Origin: Cervus elaphus
Taxonomy: Eukaryota > Chordata > Mammalia > Artiodactyla > Cervidae
NCBI RefSeq assembly: GCF_910594005.1
Contig: NC_057828.1
Coordinates: 12,350,235-12,414,234, forward strand
DNA length: 64,000 nt
Direction of reading: 5' to 3'
This document shows positions 1 to 11,890 of this stretch, one piece after another. The notes under the pieces are model-generated. The model saw only the letters and a program-made list of their open reading frames with translations. It ran no database searches and had not been told where the DNA came from. Each line of letters opens with the position of its first letter. Positions within the stretch are counted from its first letter, which is position 1. Both the position numbers and the translations under genes were made by a program.

Positions 1-555
1 CTCAAGCCGTTTCATTTTCTTCTTGATGTCTTCTGAACAAGTCTAATTATTCTTTCAGTGATGGTTTCTGGGCCAGTGGCTCAAACATCCCCACACCTTC
101 TCCAACCAGCACACAGGGGTTAGAAAAGAGGAAAATCAGTAGTTTAGTTCAATACTAACCATGTAATAATATATGTTTTATCAATGTATAAATACTGCTT
201 TGCTCCATCATCTTTCATTGAAGATTTTCACAAGTTTATTGAGTGTGAAAGATGAGTCTGAAAAAGAAAGTGTAAAGCAAGAAGATCAATGAGAGAGATT
301 GCCTCAAGGAGACTAAGAGGAATACTCACCAGTCACTAAGTGATGTCCACTTCTAGAACTGCATGATCTCAAATTGCTTTTCTGTAATCGCGTGACCCAT
401 TCTCATTCTCTGTGGGTGCAATTTTTCAGAAAAATTATAGTAAGATGGGTGAAAATATTTGAAAACAAGTATTAATTTTTGCCCAAGTAATCTCAGTGTC
501 TTTCACTAGTCATTTTAAACAAATAAATGGCTTATTATAGATCTCATGTATTTAA
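1..555. other. unassigned AT-rich sequence
   Basis: No gene or repeat family is recognised here. All frames are short and interrupted. It may be unique intergenic DNA or very old decayed repeat. Confidence 0.5.
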
Positions 556-683
556 AAGTTGGAGAAGGGAATGGCAACCCACTCCAGTATTCCTGCCTGT
601 AGAATTCCATGGACAGAGGAGCCTAGTGGGCTACAGCCTTTGGGGTCGCAAAGAATAGGATATGACTGAGTGACTTTTCACAC
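556..683 (+). repeat. Bov-tA SINE, 3' part
   Basis: This is the 3' half of a ruminant tRNA-derived SINE. Seen: the block 'ggcaacccactccagtattc' at about 573, the 'ccatggacagaggagcc' block, and the end 'atgactgagtgac'. The tRNA-like head is absent, so the copy is 5' truncated. No target duplication was found. Confidence 0.9.
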
Positions 684-1465
684 ACATATTTAAAAATATA
701 TAACTTGATTATACTCATCAGGCAAATCCTGAATATTTTTCAGAATTCACACTAGCAAGGCATTTTTACATCCTTTCATTACATCATATTAATTTAGTTT
801 ATTCTCTGCGATGTGATATTGAGCCTGTTTGAGATATTTCTGTATTGGTATTCATCAGTTGACTTTTAGTTATTTTACAGATTTGCTATACATAAGCACT
901 TCTATATCTAAATTTCTTTATTTATCTCCTTGCTTTGTTTGCCATCTAATCATTAATTCACAAAGAAAAAAATTAAATTCTTAGTCATCCTAAAAAAATA
1001 AAAATCTTCAGTATAAAATTCAACCTTGAAATGTATTTATTTTTTCCAGTAAATAGGTTGCTCATAATCCTCAAATGTCCAGTAGTCTCAAAAACATCAC
1101 AGCCAAGGACATACTTCGAGGGACTTCTCACCTTTAAGTAATGCAGAGTTCAGGTTTTTAGTTCAATAGTATCATAAATAAACTAGGTTGCAATGATAAT
1201 AATTAAAAAAAAAAAAGAAATTGTGATGTTAACGTGGTTGTCTCATGAATTTGAAGTGTGTCAGGATATAGGCTAAATTAATTATTAAAATAAACCATTC
1301 CAGTGTATTGAGAACACTAATGTGAACAGAAGTGCCCTTGCCAGAGACTTCTATGACAATAAACTCAGCATATAATGTGTGTATCCCAGGAAATACTGCA
1401 TGGTCAGATTTAACCAAAGAACAACAGAAAGTTATACATGTGAAAATTTAACATTTATTATAAAA
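684..1465. other. unassigned AT-rich sequence
   Basis: No repeat family or gene is recognised. There is an A-rich run near 1205-1216 that could be the tail of an unrecognised old retroposon. Confidence 0.45.
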
Positions 1466-2085
1466 TATGGTTTTGGAAGTTTTGGCCACAGCAATCAGAG
1501 CAGAAAAAGAAGTAAAAGGAATCCAGATAGGAAAAGAAGAAGTGAAACTCGCGCTGTTTGCAGATGACATGATCCTCTACATAGAAAACCCTAAAGACTC
1601 TACCAGAAAATTACTAGAGCTAATCAATGAATATAGTAAAGTTGCAGGATATAAAATTAACACACAGAAATCCCTTGCATTCCTATACACTAACAATGAG
1701 AAAACAGAAAGAGAAATTAAGGAAACAATACCATTCACCATTGCAACAAAAAGAATAAAATACTTAGGAGTATATCTACCTAAAGAAACAAAAGACCTAT
1801 AAAATAGTACAAAATATTTTATAAATGTTTAGTTTCGAGAGAACAGCATGTATATTATCTATAGTGAAAGAGATCACCAGCCCAGGTGGGATGCATGAGG
1901 CAAGTGTTCGGACCTGGTGCACTGGGAAGACCCAGAGGAATCGGGTGGAGAGGGAGGTGGGAGTGGGGATCGGGATGGGGAATACATGTATCTCCATGGC
2001 TGATTCATGTCAATGTATGACAAAACCCACTGCAATGTTATGAAGTAATTAGCCTCCAACTAATAAAAATAAAGGGAAAAAAAAG
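1466..2085 (+). mobile_element. ruminant L1, 5' truncated and rearranged
   Basis: Two collinear L1 pieces share one orientation. 1466-1802 encodes the reverse-transcriptase core. From about 1838 to 2085 is the L1-BT type 3' UTR, with the phrase 'gatcaccagcccaggtggg', a G-rich stretch, 'tagcctccaactaataaaa' and a poly-A end near 2076-2084. The rest of ORF2 is missing between them and about 35 bp of AT-rich filler sits at the join. This could be one insertion with an internal deletion or template jump, or two adjacent insertions. No clear target duplication was found. Confidence 0.8.
1467..1802 (+). pseudogene. L1 ORF2 reverse-transcriptase fragment
   Basis: An open stretch of about 111 codons translates to the L1 ORF2 palm region. 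Seen: the start 'LEVLATAIRAEKEVKGIQIG', the catalytic-type motif 'FADDMI' around residues 31-36, then 'KVAGYKINTQKS' and 'RIKYLGVYLPKETKDL'. The intact L1 protein is about 1,275 residues with an endonuclease in front. Neither end is present and the frame runs into filler DNA. It is a dead fragment, though this short part has few mutations, which suggests a fairly young copy. Confidence 0.85.
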
Positions 2086-3254
2086 TGTACTCATGGAATT
2101 AAATGTGAAGTATAAGAGCTTTGTCCAAGGTCTATTCAGTTCTTTACTCAAAAACTTACCAGTGTAAAAGTTTATAGTTGATAGATGCTTGGAGAATTAC
2201 GTATGTCTACTGATTGTATAGGTAAAACTGTTCTTAAATCTGTGGGAAAGATCAGGGAATTTTTTTTCACAGATAGTGCTTCTCATGTTGGAGGGCCAGG
2301 TTGACAAAGCAGAAGGAAAAGCATTTGTAACAGTGTGGGGTATTTGTATATTTGTTCAGGGCTACTGACTCAAAATGAATGAGTCCATGTGTTTATGCTC
2401 TAATGTGTAAGATGTGGAAGGAATAGGGAATAAAATCTCAAGCTGAATTTACAGGCAAGTCAAGATTACAAGGGATTTCAAGTTGATGATAATGAATTTG
2501 GAAACCATCCTATACAAATCTAGAGAGCTATCAGAAACTTGAGATCACAAGATCAGCATATTCATATTTAGATTTGTATTCCAAATGAATATATTTAGCA
2601 TCAACCTGAGGCTGGATTTTAGGATAACAGACTTCGAATAAGGAAGGTGAAATGATAACAGAAATGATTGAAGTAGACAGAAAGAAATGTACTTAGACAA
2701 TATCAACAGTGGTGGTGATTAAGAGCACCAAACTGAAATAAGACACAAGTAATGAAAATTAGTGATTGACCCATGGAATGAGAGAGAGAGAGAGTATCTT
2801 CAAGATGTCACCAGCTCCTGACTAAGGTCAGTAATAGTGATTCTATTCACTATGTTTGGGTATATAAAAAAATAATAATTCATTTTTAGAGCAGCTGACT
2901 TTGTGAGACTAGAAGGGCACAGCACTAAAAATATCCAGGAACAGTTGCATCGATATACCTGCCCAGGGATTGCAGAGCATTCTGGAATAGATATATAGAT
3001 TTTTATATAAATAAACACAGATTTAGAAAATAGATGAGAATTAAGCTTGTTTACTTGGATGAAATTTTCCAGGAAAATGTATAGAAAATAGAGTAGGGTC
3101 CATCAAGGAAAGCCAATATTTAGGGACTGAGAGAAGAAAGAGAAAAAAACAGAAGATATCCTTACAGTAACCAGTCTTAAAATTGGAAATAATCCAGAAA
3201 AGAGCAGGGCTATTGAAAAATAACAGGAAGGAGAAATCAGTAAATTTGTAGAGA
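2086..3254. other. unassigned AT-rich sequence
   Basis: No gene or known repeat is recognised. It contains a short (AG)n run of about 16 bp at 2780-2795. Open frames are short and show no recognised domain. Confidence 0.45.
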
Positions 3255-3569
3255 AATAACTTTTTTTTTCTCTTCCAATTTTATTGAGACTTAATTGACA
3301 GACAACATGATATAAGCTTAAGGTATACAGCATCATTATTTGACCTACGTATATCATGAAGTAATTACAGCAAGTTTACTTCATACATCATTTATGCAGA
3401 TACAAAACTAAAAAATATCTTTTTTCCTTGCGATGAGAACTGCTGGCATTTACTCTCTTAACAACTTTCACTTGTAACATACAGCAGTGTTAATTATATT
3501 AATATTATTATACATTACATTCTTAGTACTTATCTATATTTTACCAAGAAGTTTTACCTGAAAAAAAAA

Positions 3570-3698
3570 ATTATTTATTTGGCTGTACCTGGTCTTAGTT
3601 GTGGCATGCAGGATCTAGTTCCCTGACCAGGGACTGAACCCCAGCCCCCTGCATTGGGGGCACAGAGTCTTAGCCACTGGACCACCAGGGAAGTCCCC
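3570..3698 (-). repeat. CHR-type tRNA SINE, antisense
   Basis: This cetartiodactyl tRNA-derived SINE is inserted into the antisense L1. Seen in reverse: 'ggctgtacctggtcttagtt', 'ccctgaccagggactgaac', and the end 'ccaccagggaagtcccc', which is the reverse complement of the SINE 5' end. About half the usual length is present, with internal deletions. Confidence 0.7.
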
Positions 3699-4059
3699 CA
3701 AATTTGTATCTCTGACTGCCTTTGTCTCCAGAAGATGTTACATTGTTATTGACTATATTTCCCATGGTGTACATTTCATCCCAGTGACATTTATCTTGTT
3801 ACTGGAAGTGTGTACCTCAATCTCCCTCATCTATTTCCCTCATGCTCTCACTGCTTTCCCCTTTGTCAACCACCTGATTGTTCTCTGTATCTATGATTGT
3901 TTCTGTTGTGTTTGTTCATTTGTTTTGTTTTTATTCCACTTATATGTGAAATCATACAGTATTTGTCTCTGTCTTATTTCACTTATATAATATATTCTAG
4001 GTCCACCCATATTGTCACAAATGCAAGATTCCATTCTTTTTATGGTTGGGTAATATTCC

Positions 4060-4115
4060 ATTATATATATATATACACACACAGAAACATATACATATAC
4101 ATGTGTATATTTTCC
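4060..4115. repeat. (TA)n/(CA)n microsatellite
   Basis: An alternating run of TA dinucleotides passes into CA and imperfect 'acatatacat' units. It lies within the antisense L1 at the site where L1 often carries such a tract. Confidence 0.85.
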
Positions 4116-4122
4116 AGTTACT

Positions 4123-4255
4123 ATGTTGTCTGACTCTTTGAAACCCCATGGACTGCAGCATGCCAGGTTTCCCTGTCCTTCTCTATCTCCTGGAGTCTGC
4201 TCAACTCATTTCCATTGTGTCAATGATGCTATCCAACAATCTCATCCTCTCATCT
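4123..4255 (-). mobile_element. BovB 3' end fragment, antisense
   Basis: This is the reverse complement of the BovB terminal region: 'tgactctttgaaaccccatg', then a run matching the BovB tail phrase 'gtcaatgatgctatccaa'. It is only about 130 bp and lies inside the old L1. L1 sequence resumes after about 4258 with 'tccattcatctatcag'. Confidence 0.75.
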
Positions 4256-4845
4256 CATCCATCTCACAATTTATCCATTCATCTATCAGTGAGCTCTTGA
4301 CTATTGTGAATAATGCTGCCATGAACATAGGGGAAAATGTATATCTTTTCAAATTTTGTTTCCTTTACAAAAACCTCCAGAAGTGGAATTGTTGGGTCAT
4401 ATAGTAGTTTTATCCTAATTTCTTGAGGTACTTCTGTACAGTTCTCCACAGTGAGAATGTAAATGAGCCAATTTACATTCCCACCAACAGTGCAAAAGAG
4501 TTCCCTTTTCTTGACATCCTCTCCAGTACTTGTTATCTATTGTCTTTTTGATAATTGCTAATCTGAACTGATGTGAAGTGGAATCTCATTCTATTTTTAA
4601 TTTGCAATTCCCTGATAATTAGTCATATTTAGCATCTTTTCATGTGTATTTTAGCCATTGATATTTTTCCTTTGGAAAAATGTCTTTCAGGTCCTCTGCT
4701 TGTTTTTTGCTCTGGTTGTTTTTATAAATATGCTGTAAAATATAGAATAAATGATAACTTAAATCCACAAGCCAGAAACATAGACTAAATCTTAGAGTTT
4801 GTAAGTGTATAACATGAATCAATCTTAAATGAAAATTCTATATAC

Positions 4846-5066
4846 AGAAAGGGCTTCTGTAGTGGCTCAGCAGTAAAGAATCTGCCTGCAATGCAGGAGA
4901 CTCTGGAGAAGCAGTTTCTATCCCTAGGTCGGGAAGATCCCCTGGATGAGGAAATGGAAACCCACTCCAGTATTTTCACTGGGAAAATTCTTATGGACAG
5001 GGGAGCCTGGCGGGCCACAGTCCTAGGGGTTACAAAGAGTCAGACATGACTGAGTGACTGAGCATA
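4846..5066 (+). repeat. Bov-tA SINE, near full length
   Basis: Starts with the tRNA-like head 'gggcttctgtagtggctcag'. It then has 'aatctgcctgcaatgcagg', the linker 'actccagtattttc', and the Bov-A end 'cagacatgactgagtgactg'. The copy is diverged, with a disrupted central segment near 4905-4925. The tRNA-like head supplies the polymerase III promoter in this family; box A and box B are not intact enough here to call activity. Confidence 0.92.
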
Positions 5067-5296
5067 TGTTAAAAAGCCAGGTCCAGCTGGAACTTTAGTC
5101 TTGACTCAATACTTGGTGGAGTCAAGAAGCACTGGGTGTCTACAATCTTCACAAAATGGGGATAGTGACAGAACCCTTTCTTTTCTATTCTAGATACACA
5201 GAGAGTGATGGGTATTTTGTTTTACTGGAGTTTAGATGCTTAACATTCTTGTGTCTCTCACTTTCTGCTGTACTACAAAGTGAATCAAACATGTTA

Positions 5297-6262
5297 TTAA
5301 TGTTCAGTAGCTAAGCTGTGTCTGACTTTTTGTGATCTTATGGGCTACAGTACCCCAGCTTTCCCTGTCCTTCATTATCTCCTGAAGTTTGCTCAGATTA
5401 ATGTCCATTGAGTCAGTGATGCTATCCAAACATCTCATTCTCTGATGGCCTCTTCTTCTGTTGCCCTCAATCTTTCCAAGCATCAGGATCTTTTCCAATG
5501 ATTTGGCTCTTCCCATTAGGTGGCCAAAGTATTGGAGCTTCAGCGTCAGCAACAGTTCTCCCAATGAATATTCAGGGTTAATTTCCTTTAGGACTGACTA
5601 GTTTGATTTCTTTGCTGTCCAAGACTCAAGAGTCTTCTCTAGTACCACAGTTTGAAAGCATCATTTTTTCAGTGTTCAGTCTTCTTTATGGTCCAACTCT
5701 CACATCCTCACATGACTACTGGAAAAGACGTAGCTCTGACTATATGAACATTAGTTAGCTAAGTGATGCCTCTGCTTTTTAATACATTGTCTAGGTTTAC
5801 CCTAGCTTTCATTCCAAAAAGGAAGGACTTTCATGGCTGAAGTCACTGTCCATAGTCTTCGGAGACCAAGAAAATAAAATCTGTCACTGCTTCCACTTTT
5901 TGCCAATCTATTTGCCAAGAAGTGATGGGAGTGAATGTCATGATCTTAGTTTTTTGAACGTTGAGTTTCAAACCAGCATTTAAACTCACTTCTTTCACAC
6001 TCATCAAGAAGCTCTTTAGTTCCTCTTCACTTTCTGCCATTACAGTGGTATCATCTGCATATCTGAGGTTATTGATATTTCTCCTGGTAATCTTGATTCC
6101 AGCCTGGGATCTTCTAGTCTTGCATTTCATGTACACTGTTTACTCTGAATATAAGTTGAATAAACAGGGTGACAATATACGATCTCGACATACTACTTTC
6201 CCAATTTTGAAACTGTCGATTGTTTCATGTATGGTTCTAACTTGTTTATTGAGCTGCACACA
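5297..6262 (-). mobile_element. BovB LINE, 5' truncated, antisense
   Basis: The + strand reads the reverse complement of the BovB 3' end ('tctgactttttgtgatctta' at 5321) up through the reverse transcriptase. The element is about 970 bp, so roughly the first two thirds of BovB is missing. It lies in the old antisense L1, whose sequence continues on both sides. A degenerate repeat of about 12 bp at the two edges may be the target duplication, but I would not rely on it. Confidence 0.88.
5843..6136 (-). pseudogene. BovB reverse-transcriptase fragment
   Basis: A 97-codon frame of the 5297-6262 copy. Seen: 'NNLRYADDTTVMAESEEEL', the RTE-type palm motif with YADD intact, followed by 'GLKLNVQKTKIM'. 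The flanking frame is broken. This enzyme copies BovB RNA into DNA at a nicked target and in ruminants also mobilises Bov-tA SINEs, which share the BovB tail. This fragment cannot do so. Confidence 0.85.
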
Positions 6263-7368
6263 GGTCAACAGTATTTATACATATATCCCCTTGCTTTTTG
6301 GGAGTTTCCTTCTTATTTAAGTCATTTAGTTCAGTTCAATTGCTCAGTTGTATACAACTCTTTGTGACCCCATGGACTGCAGCAGTCCAGGCTTCTCTGT
6401 CCATCATCAACTCCCAGAGATTGCTCAAACTCATGTCCATCGAGTCAGTGATGCCATCCAAACATCTCCTCTCTGTCATCCCCTTCTCCTCCTGTGTTCA
6501 ATCTTTCCCAGCATCCGGGTCTTTTCCAAGCAGTCAGTTCTTCACATCAGGTGACCAAAGTTTTGGAGCTTCAGCTTCAGCATCAGTCCTTCCAATGAAT
6601 ATCCAGGGTTGATTTCCTGGGATTGACTGGTTTGATCTCCTTGCTTTCCAAGGGGCTCTCAAGAGTCTACACCAACACTGCAGGTGAAAAGCATCAATTC
6701 TTTGGTGCTCAGCTTTCCTTATGGTCCAACTCTCATATCCATACATGACTACTGAAAAACCATAGCTTTGACTATATGGATCTTTTTTGGTAAAGCAATA
6801 TCTCTACTTTTTATATGCAATCAGGATTTGCATTAGCTTTTCTTCCAAGGAGCAAGCGTCTTTTAATTTCATGGTTGCAGTCACCATCTGCAGTGATTTT
6901 GGAGACAAAGAAAATAAAGCCTGTTACTATTTCCATTGTTTCCCCATCTATTTGCCATGAAGTGATGACACTGGATGCCATGATCTTAGTTTTTTGAATC
7001 CTGAGTTTTTAGCCTACTTTTTCACTTTCCTCTTTCACTTTCATTAAGAGACTCTTTAGTTCTTCTTCACTTTCTGCCATAAAAGTGGTGTCATCTGCAT
7101 ATCTAAGGTTCTTGCTATTTATCCCTGCAATCTTGATTCTAGCTTGTGCTTCATCCAGCCAGAAAATTCACATGATATACTCTGCATATGTTAAATAAGC
7201 AAGGTGACAATATATACAGCCTTGATGTACTCCTTTCCCAATTTGGAACCAGCCCATTTTTCCATGAGCAATTCTAACTGTTGTTCTTGACATGTGTACA
7301 GATGTCTCAGGAGGTAGGTAATGTGGTCTGGTATTCCCATCTATTTAAAATTTTTCCACAGTTTGTTG

Positions 7369-7863
7369 TCATCCAGACAATTCATAGGGTTTAGAGTAGT
7401 CAATGAGCCAGATATAATAGATGTTTTCTGGAATTCGCTTGGTTTCTCTATGATCGAATGCATGGTGGCAATTGGAAATCTTGTTTCCTTTGCCTTTTCT
7501 AAATCCAGATTTTTCATCTGGAAGCCCTTGGTTCATGTACTGTTTGAGCCTAGCTTGGAGAATTTTGAGCATTACTTTGTTAGCATGTGAGATGAGTGCA
7601 ATTATTCAGTAGTTTGAGCATTCTTTGGCATTGCCTTTCTTTGGGATTGGAATGAAAACTGACCTTTTCCAGTCCTGTGGCCACTGCTGAGTTTTCCAAA
7701 TTTGCTGGCATATTGAGTGCAGCACTTTCACAGCATCACCTTTTAGGATTTGAAATAACTCAGCTGGAATTCCATCACCTCCATTACCTTTGTCTGTAGT
7801 GATGTTTCTTAAGGCCCACTTGACTTCATACTCCAAGATGTCTGACTCTAGGTGAGTGATCAC
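7369..7863 (-). pseudogene. BovB reverse-transcriptase fingers and palm pieces
   Basis: Two broken frames belong to the full-length BovB. 7606-7863 shows 'GNGGDGIPAELFQILKGD' and 'WKRSVFIPIPKKGN', the conserved N-terminal block of RTE-clade reverse transcriptases. 7369-7572 continues with 'LKILQARLKQYMNQGLPDEK'. A frame change near 7590 separates them. Confidence 0.85.
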
Positions 7864-8064
7864 ACCATCATGGTTATCTGGGTCATTAAGTTCTTTTTTG
7901 TATAGTTTTTCTGTGTATTCTTGTCACCTTTTCTTAATGCCTTCTGCTTCTGTTAGGTCCATACAATTTCCTTCCTTTATTGTGCCCATCTTTGCCTGAG
8001 ATGTTCCCTTGGTTTCTCTAATTTTCTTGATGAGATCTCTAGTCATTTCCATTTTTTATTTTTT

Positions 8065-9890
8065 TTTTTCACATTTGATTTTATCTTCTTATTTTTTCTC
8101 ATTAAATTGATTTATTTATTTTAATTTGAGGTTAATTACTTTATAATATTGTAGTGGTCTTTGCCATACATTGACAAAAATCAGCCATGGGTGTACATGT
8201 GTTCCCCATCCTGAACCTCCCTTCCACCTCCCTCCCCATCCCATCCCTCAGGGTTGTCCCAGTGCACCAGCTTCTTGTGCCCTGTTCCATGCATCGAACT
8301 TGGACTGGTGATCTATTTCACATATGCTAATATACATGTTTCAGTGCTATTCTCTCAAATCATCTCACCCTTGCCTTCTCCCACAGTGTCCAAAAGTCCA
8401 TTCTTTTTATCTGTGTCTCTTTTGCTGTCTCACATATAGGGTTGTCATTACCATCTTTCTAAATTCTATATATGTGCATTAATATACTGTACTGGTGTTT
8501 TTTTTTTCTGACTTACTTCACTCCATATAATAGGTTCCAGTTTCAACCACCTCATTAGAACTAATTCAGATGCATTCTTTTTAATAGCTGAGTAATATTC
8601 CATTGTGTATATGTACTATCATTTTCTTATCCATTCATCTTCCATGTTGCTTCCATGTCCTAGCTATTGTAAACTTTGATGCTGTGAACATTGTGGTACA
8701 CATGTCTCTTTCAATTCTGGCTTCCTCAGTGTATATGCCCAGAAGTGTGAGTGCCGGATTGTATAGCAGATCTATTTTCAGCTTTTCAGGAATCTCCACA
8801 ATGTTCTCTATAGTGGCTGTACTAGTTTGCATTCCTAGCAGCAGTGTAAGAGGGTTCCATGTTCTCCACCCCCTCTCCAGCATTTATTGTTTGTAGACTT
8901 TGTGATAGCAGACATTCTGACCAGCATGAGATGGTCCTTTATTGCAGTTTTGATTTCCATTTCTCTGATAATGAGTGATGCTGAGTATCTTTTCACGTGT
9001 TTGTTAGCCATCTGAATGTCTTCTTTAGAGAAATGTCTGTTTAGTTCTTTGGCACATTTTTTGATTGAATTGTTTATTTTTCTGGTATTCAGCTGCATGA
9101 GCTGTTTGCATATTCTTGAGATTAATTCTTTGTCATTTGACTTGTTTGCTGTTATTTTCTCCCATTCTGAAGGCTGTATTTTCACCTTGCTTATAGTTTC
9201 CTTCATTGTGCAAATGCTTTTAAGATTAATTATGCACCATTTGTTTATTTTTGCTTTTACTTTCATTACTCTGGCAGGTGGGTCATAGAGGATCCTGCTG
9301 TGATTTATGTCAGAGAGTGTTTTGCCTATGTTTTCCTCTAGCAGTTTTATAGTTTCTGGTCCTACATTTATATCTTTAATCTATTTTTAGTTTATTTTTG
9401 TGTGTGGTGTTAGAAAGTGTTCTGGTTTCATTCTTTTCCAAGTGATTGACAAGTTTTCCCAGCACCACTTGTTAAAGAGATTGTCTTTTCTCCATTGTAT
9501 ATATTTGCCTCCTTTATCAAAGATAAGGTGTCCATAGGTGCATGGATTAGTCTCTGGGCTTTCTATTCTGTTCCATTGATCTATATTTCTGTCTTTGCAC
9601 CAGTACTATTCTGTCTCGATGACTGTAGCTTTGTAGTAGAGCCTGAAGTTAGGCAGTTTGATTCCTTCAGTTCCATTCTTCCTTCTCAAGATTGCTTTGG
9701 CTATTCAAGGTTTTTTGTGTTTCCATAAAAATTGTGAAATTTTTGTTTTAGTTCTTTGAAAAATGCTATTGGTAGGTTGGTAGGGATTGCATTGAATCTA
9801 TAGATTGCTTTGGGTAGTATACTCATTTTCATTGTATTGATTCTTCTGATCCATGAATATGATATATTTTTCCATCTATCTGTGTCCCAG
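8065..9890 (-). mobile_element. younger L1, antisense, inserted into the BovB
   Basis: About 1.83 kb of L1 starts from a poly-T stretch at 8056-8069, the reverse of its poly-A. Next comes the L1-BT 3' UTR ('accagcttcttgtgccctg' near 8266), then ORF2 in reverse. It is 5' truncated. The repeat tttattttt at 8056-8064 and 9891-9899 looks like its target duplication, and BovB sequence is continuous across it ('catttcc' to 'cctctatttctttgcac'). It therefore inserted after the BovB. Confidence 0.88.
8835..9266 (-). pseudogene. L1 ORF2 C-terminal fragment
   Basis: The longest L1-coding frame in this copy, 143 codons. Seen: 'WEKITANKSNDKELISRICK', 'KKCAKELNRHFSKEDIQMAN', 'ITKSTNNKCWRGGGEHGTLL'. This is the Cys-rich C-terminal region of ORF2. 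The frame is broken by frameshifts on both sides. Confidence 0.85.
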
Positions 9891-10739
9891 TTTATTTTTG
9901 TCCTCTATTTCTTTGCACTGATCACTTATGAAGGTTTCCTTATCTCTCCTTTCTATTCTTTGGGCTCTGCATTCAGATGAATACAGATCGTTCCTTTTCT
10001 TCTTTGCCTTTCACTTCTCCTCTTTTCTTAGCTATTTGTAAGGCCTCCTCTGATAACCATTTTGCCTTTTTGCATTTCTTCTTCTTGGGGATGATTTTGA
10101 TCATCACCTCCTGTAAATGTTACAAACCACTGTCCATAGTTCTACAGGCACTTTATCTGTCAGACATAATCACTTGAATCTATTTGTTACTTCCACTGTA
10201 TAATCACAGAAGATTTGATTTAGGTCATACCTGAATGGTCTAGTGGTTTTCCCTACTTTCTTCAATGTAAGTCTAAATTTGTCAATAATGAGCTCATGAA
10301 CTGAGCCACAGTCAGTTCTTGGCCTTGTTTTTGATGACTGTATAAAGCTTTTCCATCTTTGGCTGCAAAGAATATAATCAATCTGATTTGAGTATTGGCC
10401 ATCTGGTAACGTCCATGTGTAGAGTCATCTCTTGTGTTGTTGTAAGAGGGTGTTTGCTATGACCAGTGCATTCTCTTGGCAAAACTCTGTTAATCTTTGC
10501 CGTGATTCATTTTGCACTCCAAGGCCAAATTTGCCTGTTACTTCAGGCATATGTTGACTTCCTACTTTTGCATTCCTATGATGAAAAGGACATCTCTTTT
10601 TTTGGAGTTAGTTATGGAACATCTTGTAGGCCTTCATAGAACCGTTCAACTTCAGCAGCTTCAGCTTTAGTGGTTGGGGCACAGACTTGGATATGTGATA
10701 TTGAATGGTTTGCCTTGGAAATGAACAAAAATTATTCTG

Positions 10740-11030
10740 TCATTTTTGTGAACGCACCCGAGTACTGCATTTAGGACTCTTGTTGACTATGAGGGCTTCT
10801 CCATTTCTTCTAAGGGATTCTTGCCCACAGTAGTAGATATAATGGTCATCTGAATTAAATTTGCCCTTTCCACTCCATTTTAGTTCACTGATTCCTAAAA
10901 TGTTGATGTTCACTCTTGCCATCTCCTGTTTGACCACCTCCAATATATTTTGATTCATGGACTTAGTATTCCAGATTCCTATGCAATATTGTTCTTTACA
11001 GCATCGGACGTTACCTCCATCACCCTTCAC
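10740..11030 (-). pseudogene. BovB endonuclease N-terminal fragment
   Basis: A 96-codon frame near the BovB 5' end. Seen: 'CIGIWNTKSMNQ', 'INILGISELKWSGKGKFNSD' and 'HYIYYCGQE', matching the start of the apurinic-type endonuclease of BovB (the NxxS and E-containing motifs). In the live element this domain nicks the target DNA to prime reverse transcription. The frame is lost downstream, so no complete domain remains. Sequence from 11040 to 11389 is the BovB 5' UTR in reverse. Confidence 0.85.
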
Positions 11031-11890
11031 ATCTGCAACTGGGTTTTGTTTTCACTTTAGCTCATCTCTTCATTCTTGCTGGAGCTATTTCTCCACTCTT
11101 CTCAAGTATCATTTGGGCACTTACTGGTCTGGGGGAGTTCATCTTTCAGTGTCATATCTTTTTGCTTTTTTGTATTGTTAATCAGATCTCAAGGCAAGAA
11201 TACTGGTTTGTCATTCCCTTCTCAAGTGGACTATGTTTTGTCAGAACTCTCCACCATGACCCATCAATTTTCTATGGCCCTACACAGCATGGTTCATAGT
11301 TTCATTGAGTTAGACAAGACTGTGATCCAGGTGATCAGTTTGGCTCATTTTCTGTAATTGTGGTTTCCATTCTGTCTGCCCTCTGATGGGTCATTTAGGT
11401 CGCTATAGAACACCAAATAGAACTCTATGGGCTGTGCAGTAGATTCCCATCAGTTATATATTGTACAAATAGTAGCATATATATGTCAATTCCAATGTCT
11501 CAATTTATCCCACCACCACCCTTTCCCCTTTGGAATCCATCCACCCACCCACCCCCTCCCCCGGCCATGTCTATGTCTCAATGTCTACTTTGCCAGTAAG
11601 ATCACCTTAACCATCTTTCTAGGTTACACATATATGCATTAATATACTATATTTGTTTTCCTCTTTCTGACTTACTTCACTATGTATGACAGTTTTTAGT
11701 CACTGCAAATGACAGTTTCATTCCTTTTTGTGGCTGAGTGATATTCCGTTTTATATGTGTACCACATCTTTATTTTTCTGCTGATGGATATTTAGTTTGC
11801 TTCCATGTCCTGGCTATTATAAATAGTGCTTCAGTGAACATTGAGGTGCCTGTATCTTTTTGAATTATGATTTTCTCTAGGTATATGCTT

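Larger units (their letters stand above)
3255..4700 (-). mobile_element. old L1 (L1M-like), antisense, split by two SINE/LINE pieces
   Basis: The + strand reads the reverse complement of an old L1 tail. It opens with 'ttttattgagacttaattg' near 3279. It continues with the antisense 3' UTR and the C-terminal part of ORF2, for example 'gggtaatattccattatat' near 4047 and 'cattcccaccaacagtgca' near 4477. It is interrupted by a CHR SINE (about 3570-3698) and a BovB tail (about 4123-4255). Many indels and substitutions indicate an old insertion. Confidence 0.75.
6330..11389 (-). mobile_element. full-length BovB LINE, antisense, split by an L1
   Basis: The BovB 3' end begins at 6330 ('ttcagttcaattgctcag') and the 5' end lies at 11389. 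Both edges carry the 9-bp direct repeat gtcatttag (6321-6329 and 11390-11398). Removing the internal L1 (about 8065-9890) leaves about 3.2 kb, the known size of complete BovB. Protein pieces appear in the expected order: endonuclease (10740-11030), reverse-transcriptase fingers (7606-7863), palm with YADD (near 7090-7115), C-terminal region (6534-6746). Stops and frameshifts break all of them, so it is dead. Confidence 0.88.
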
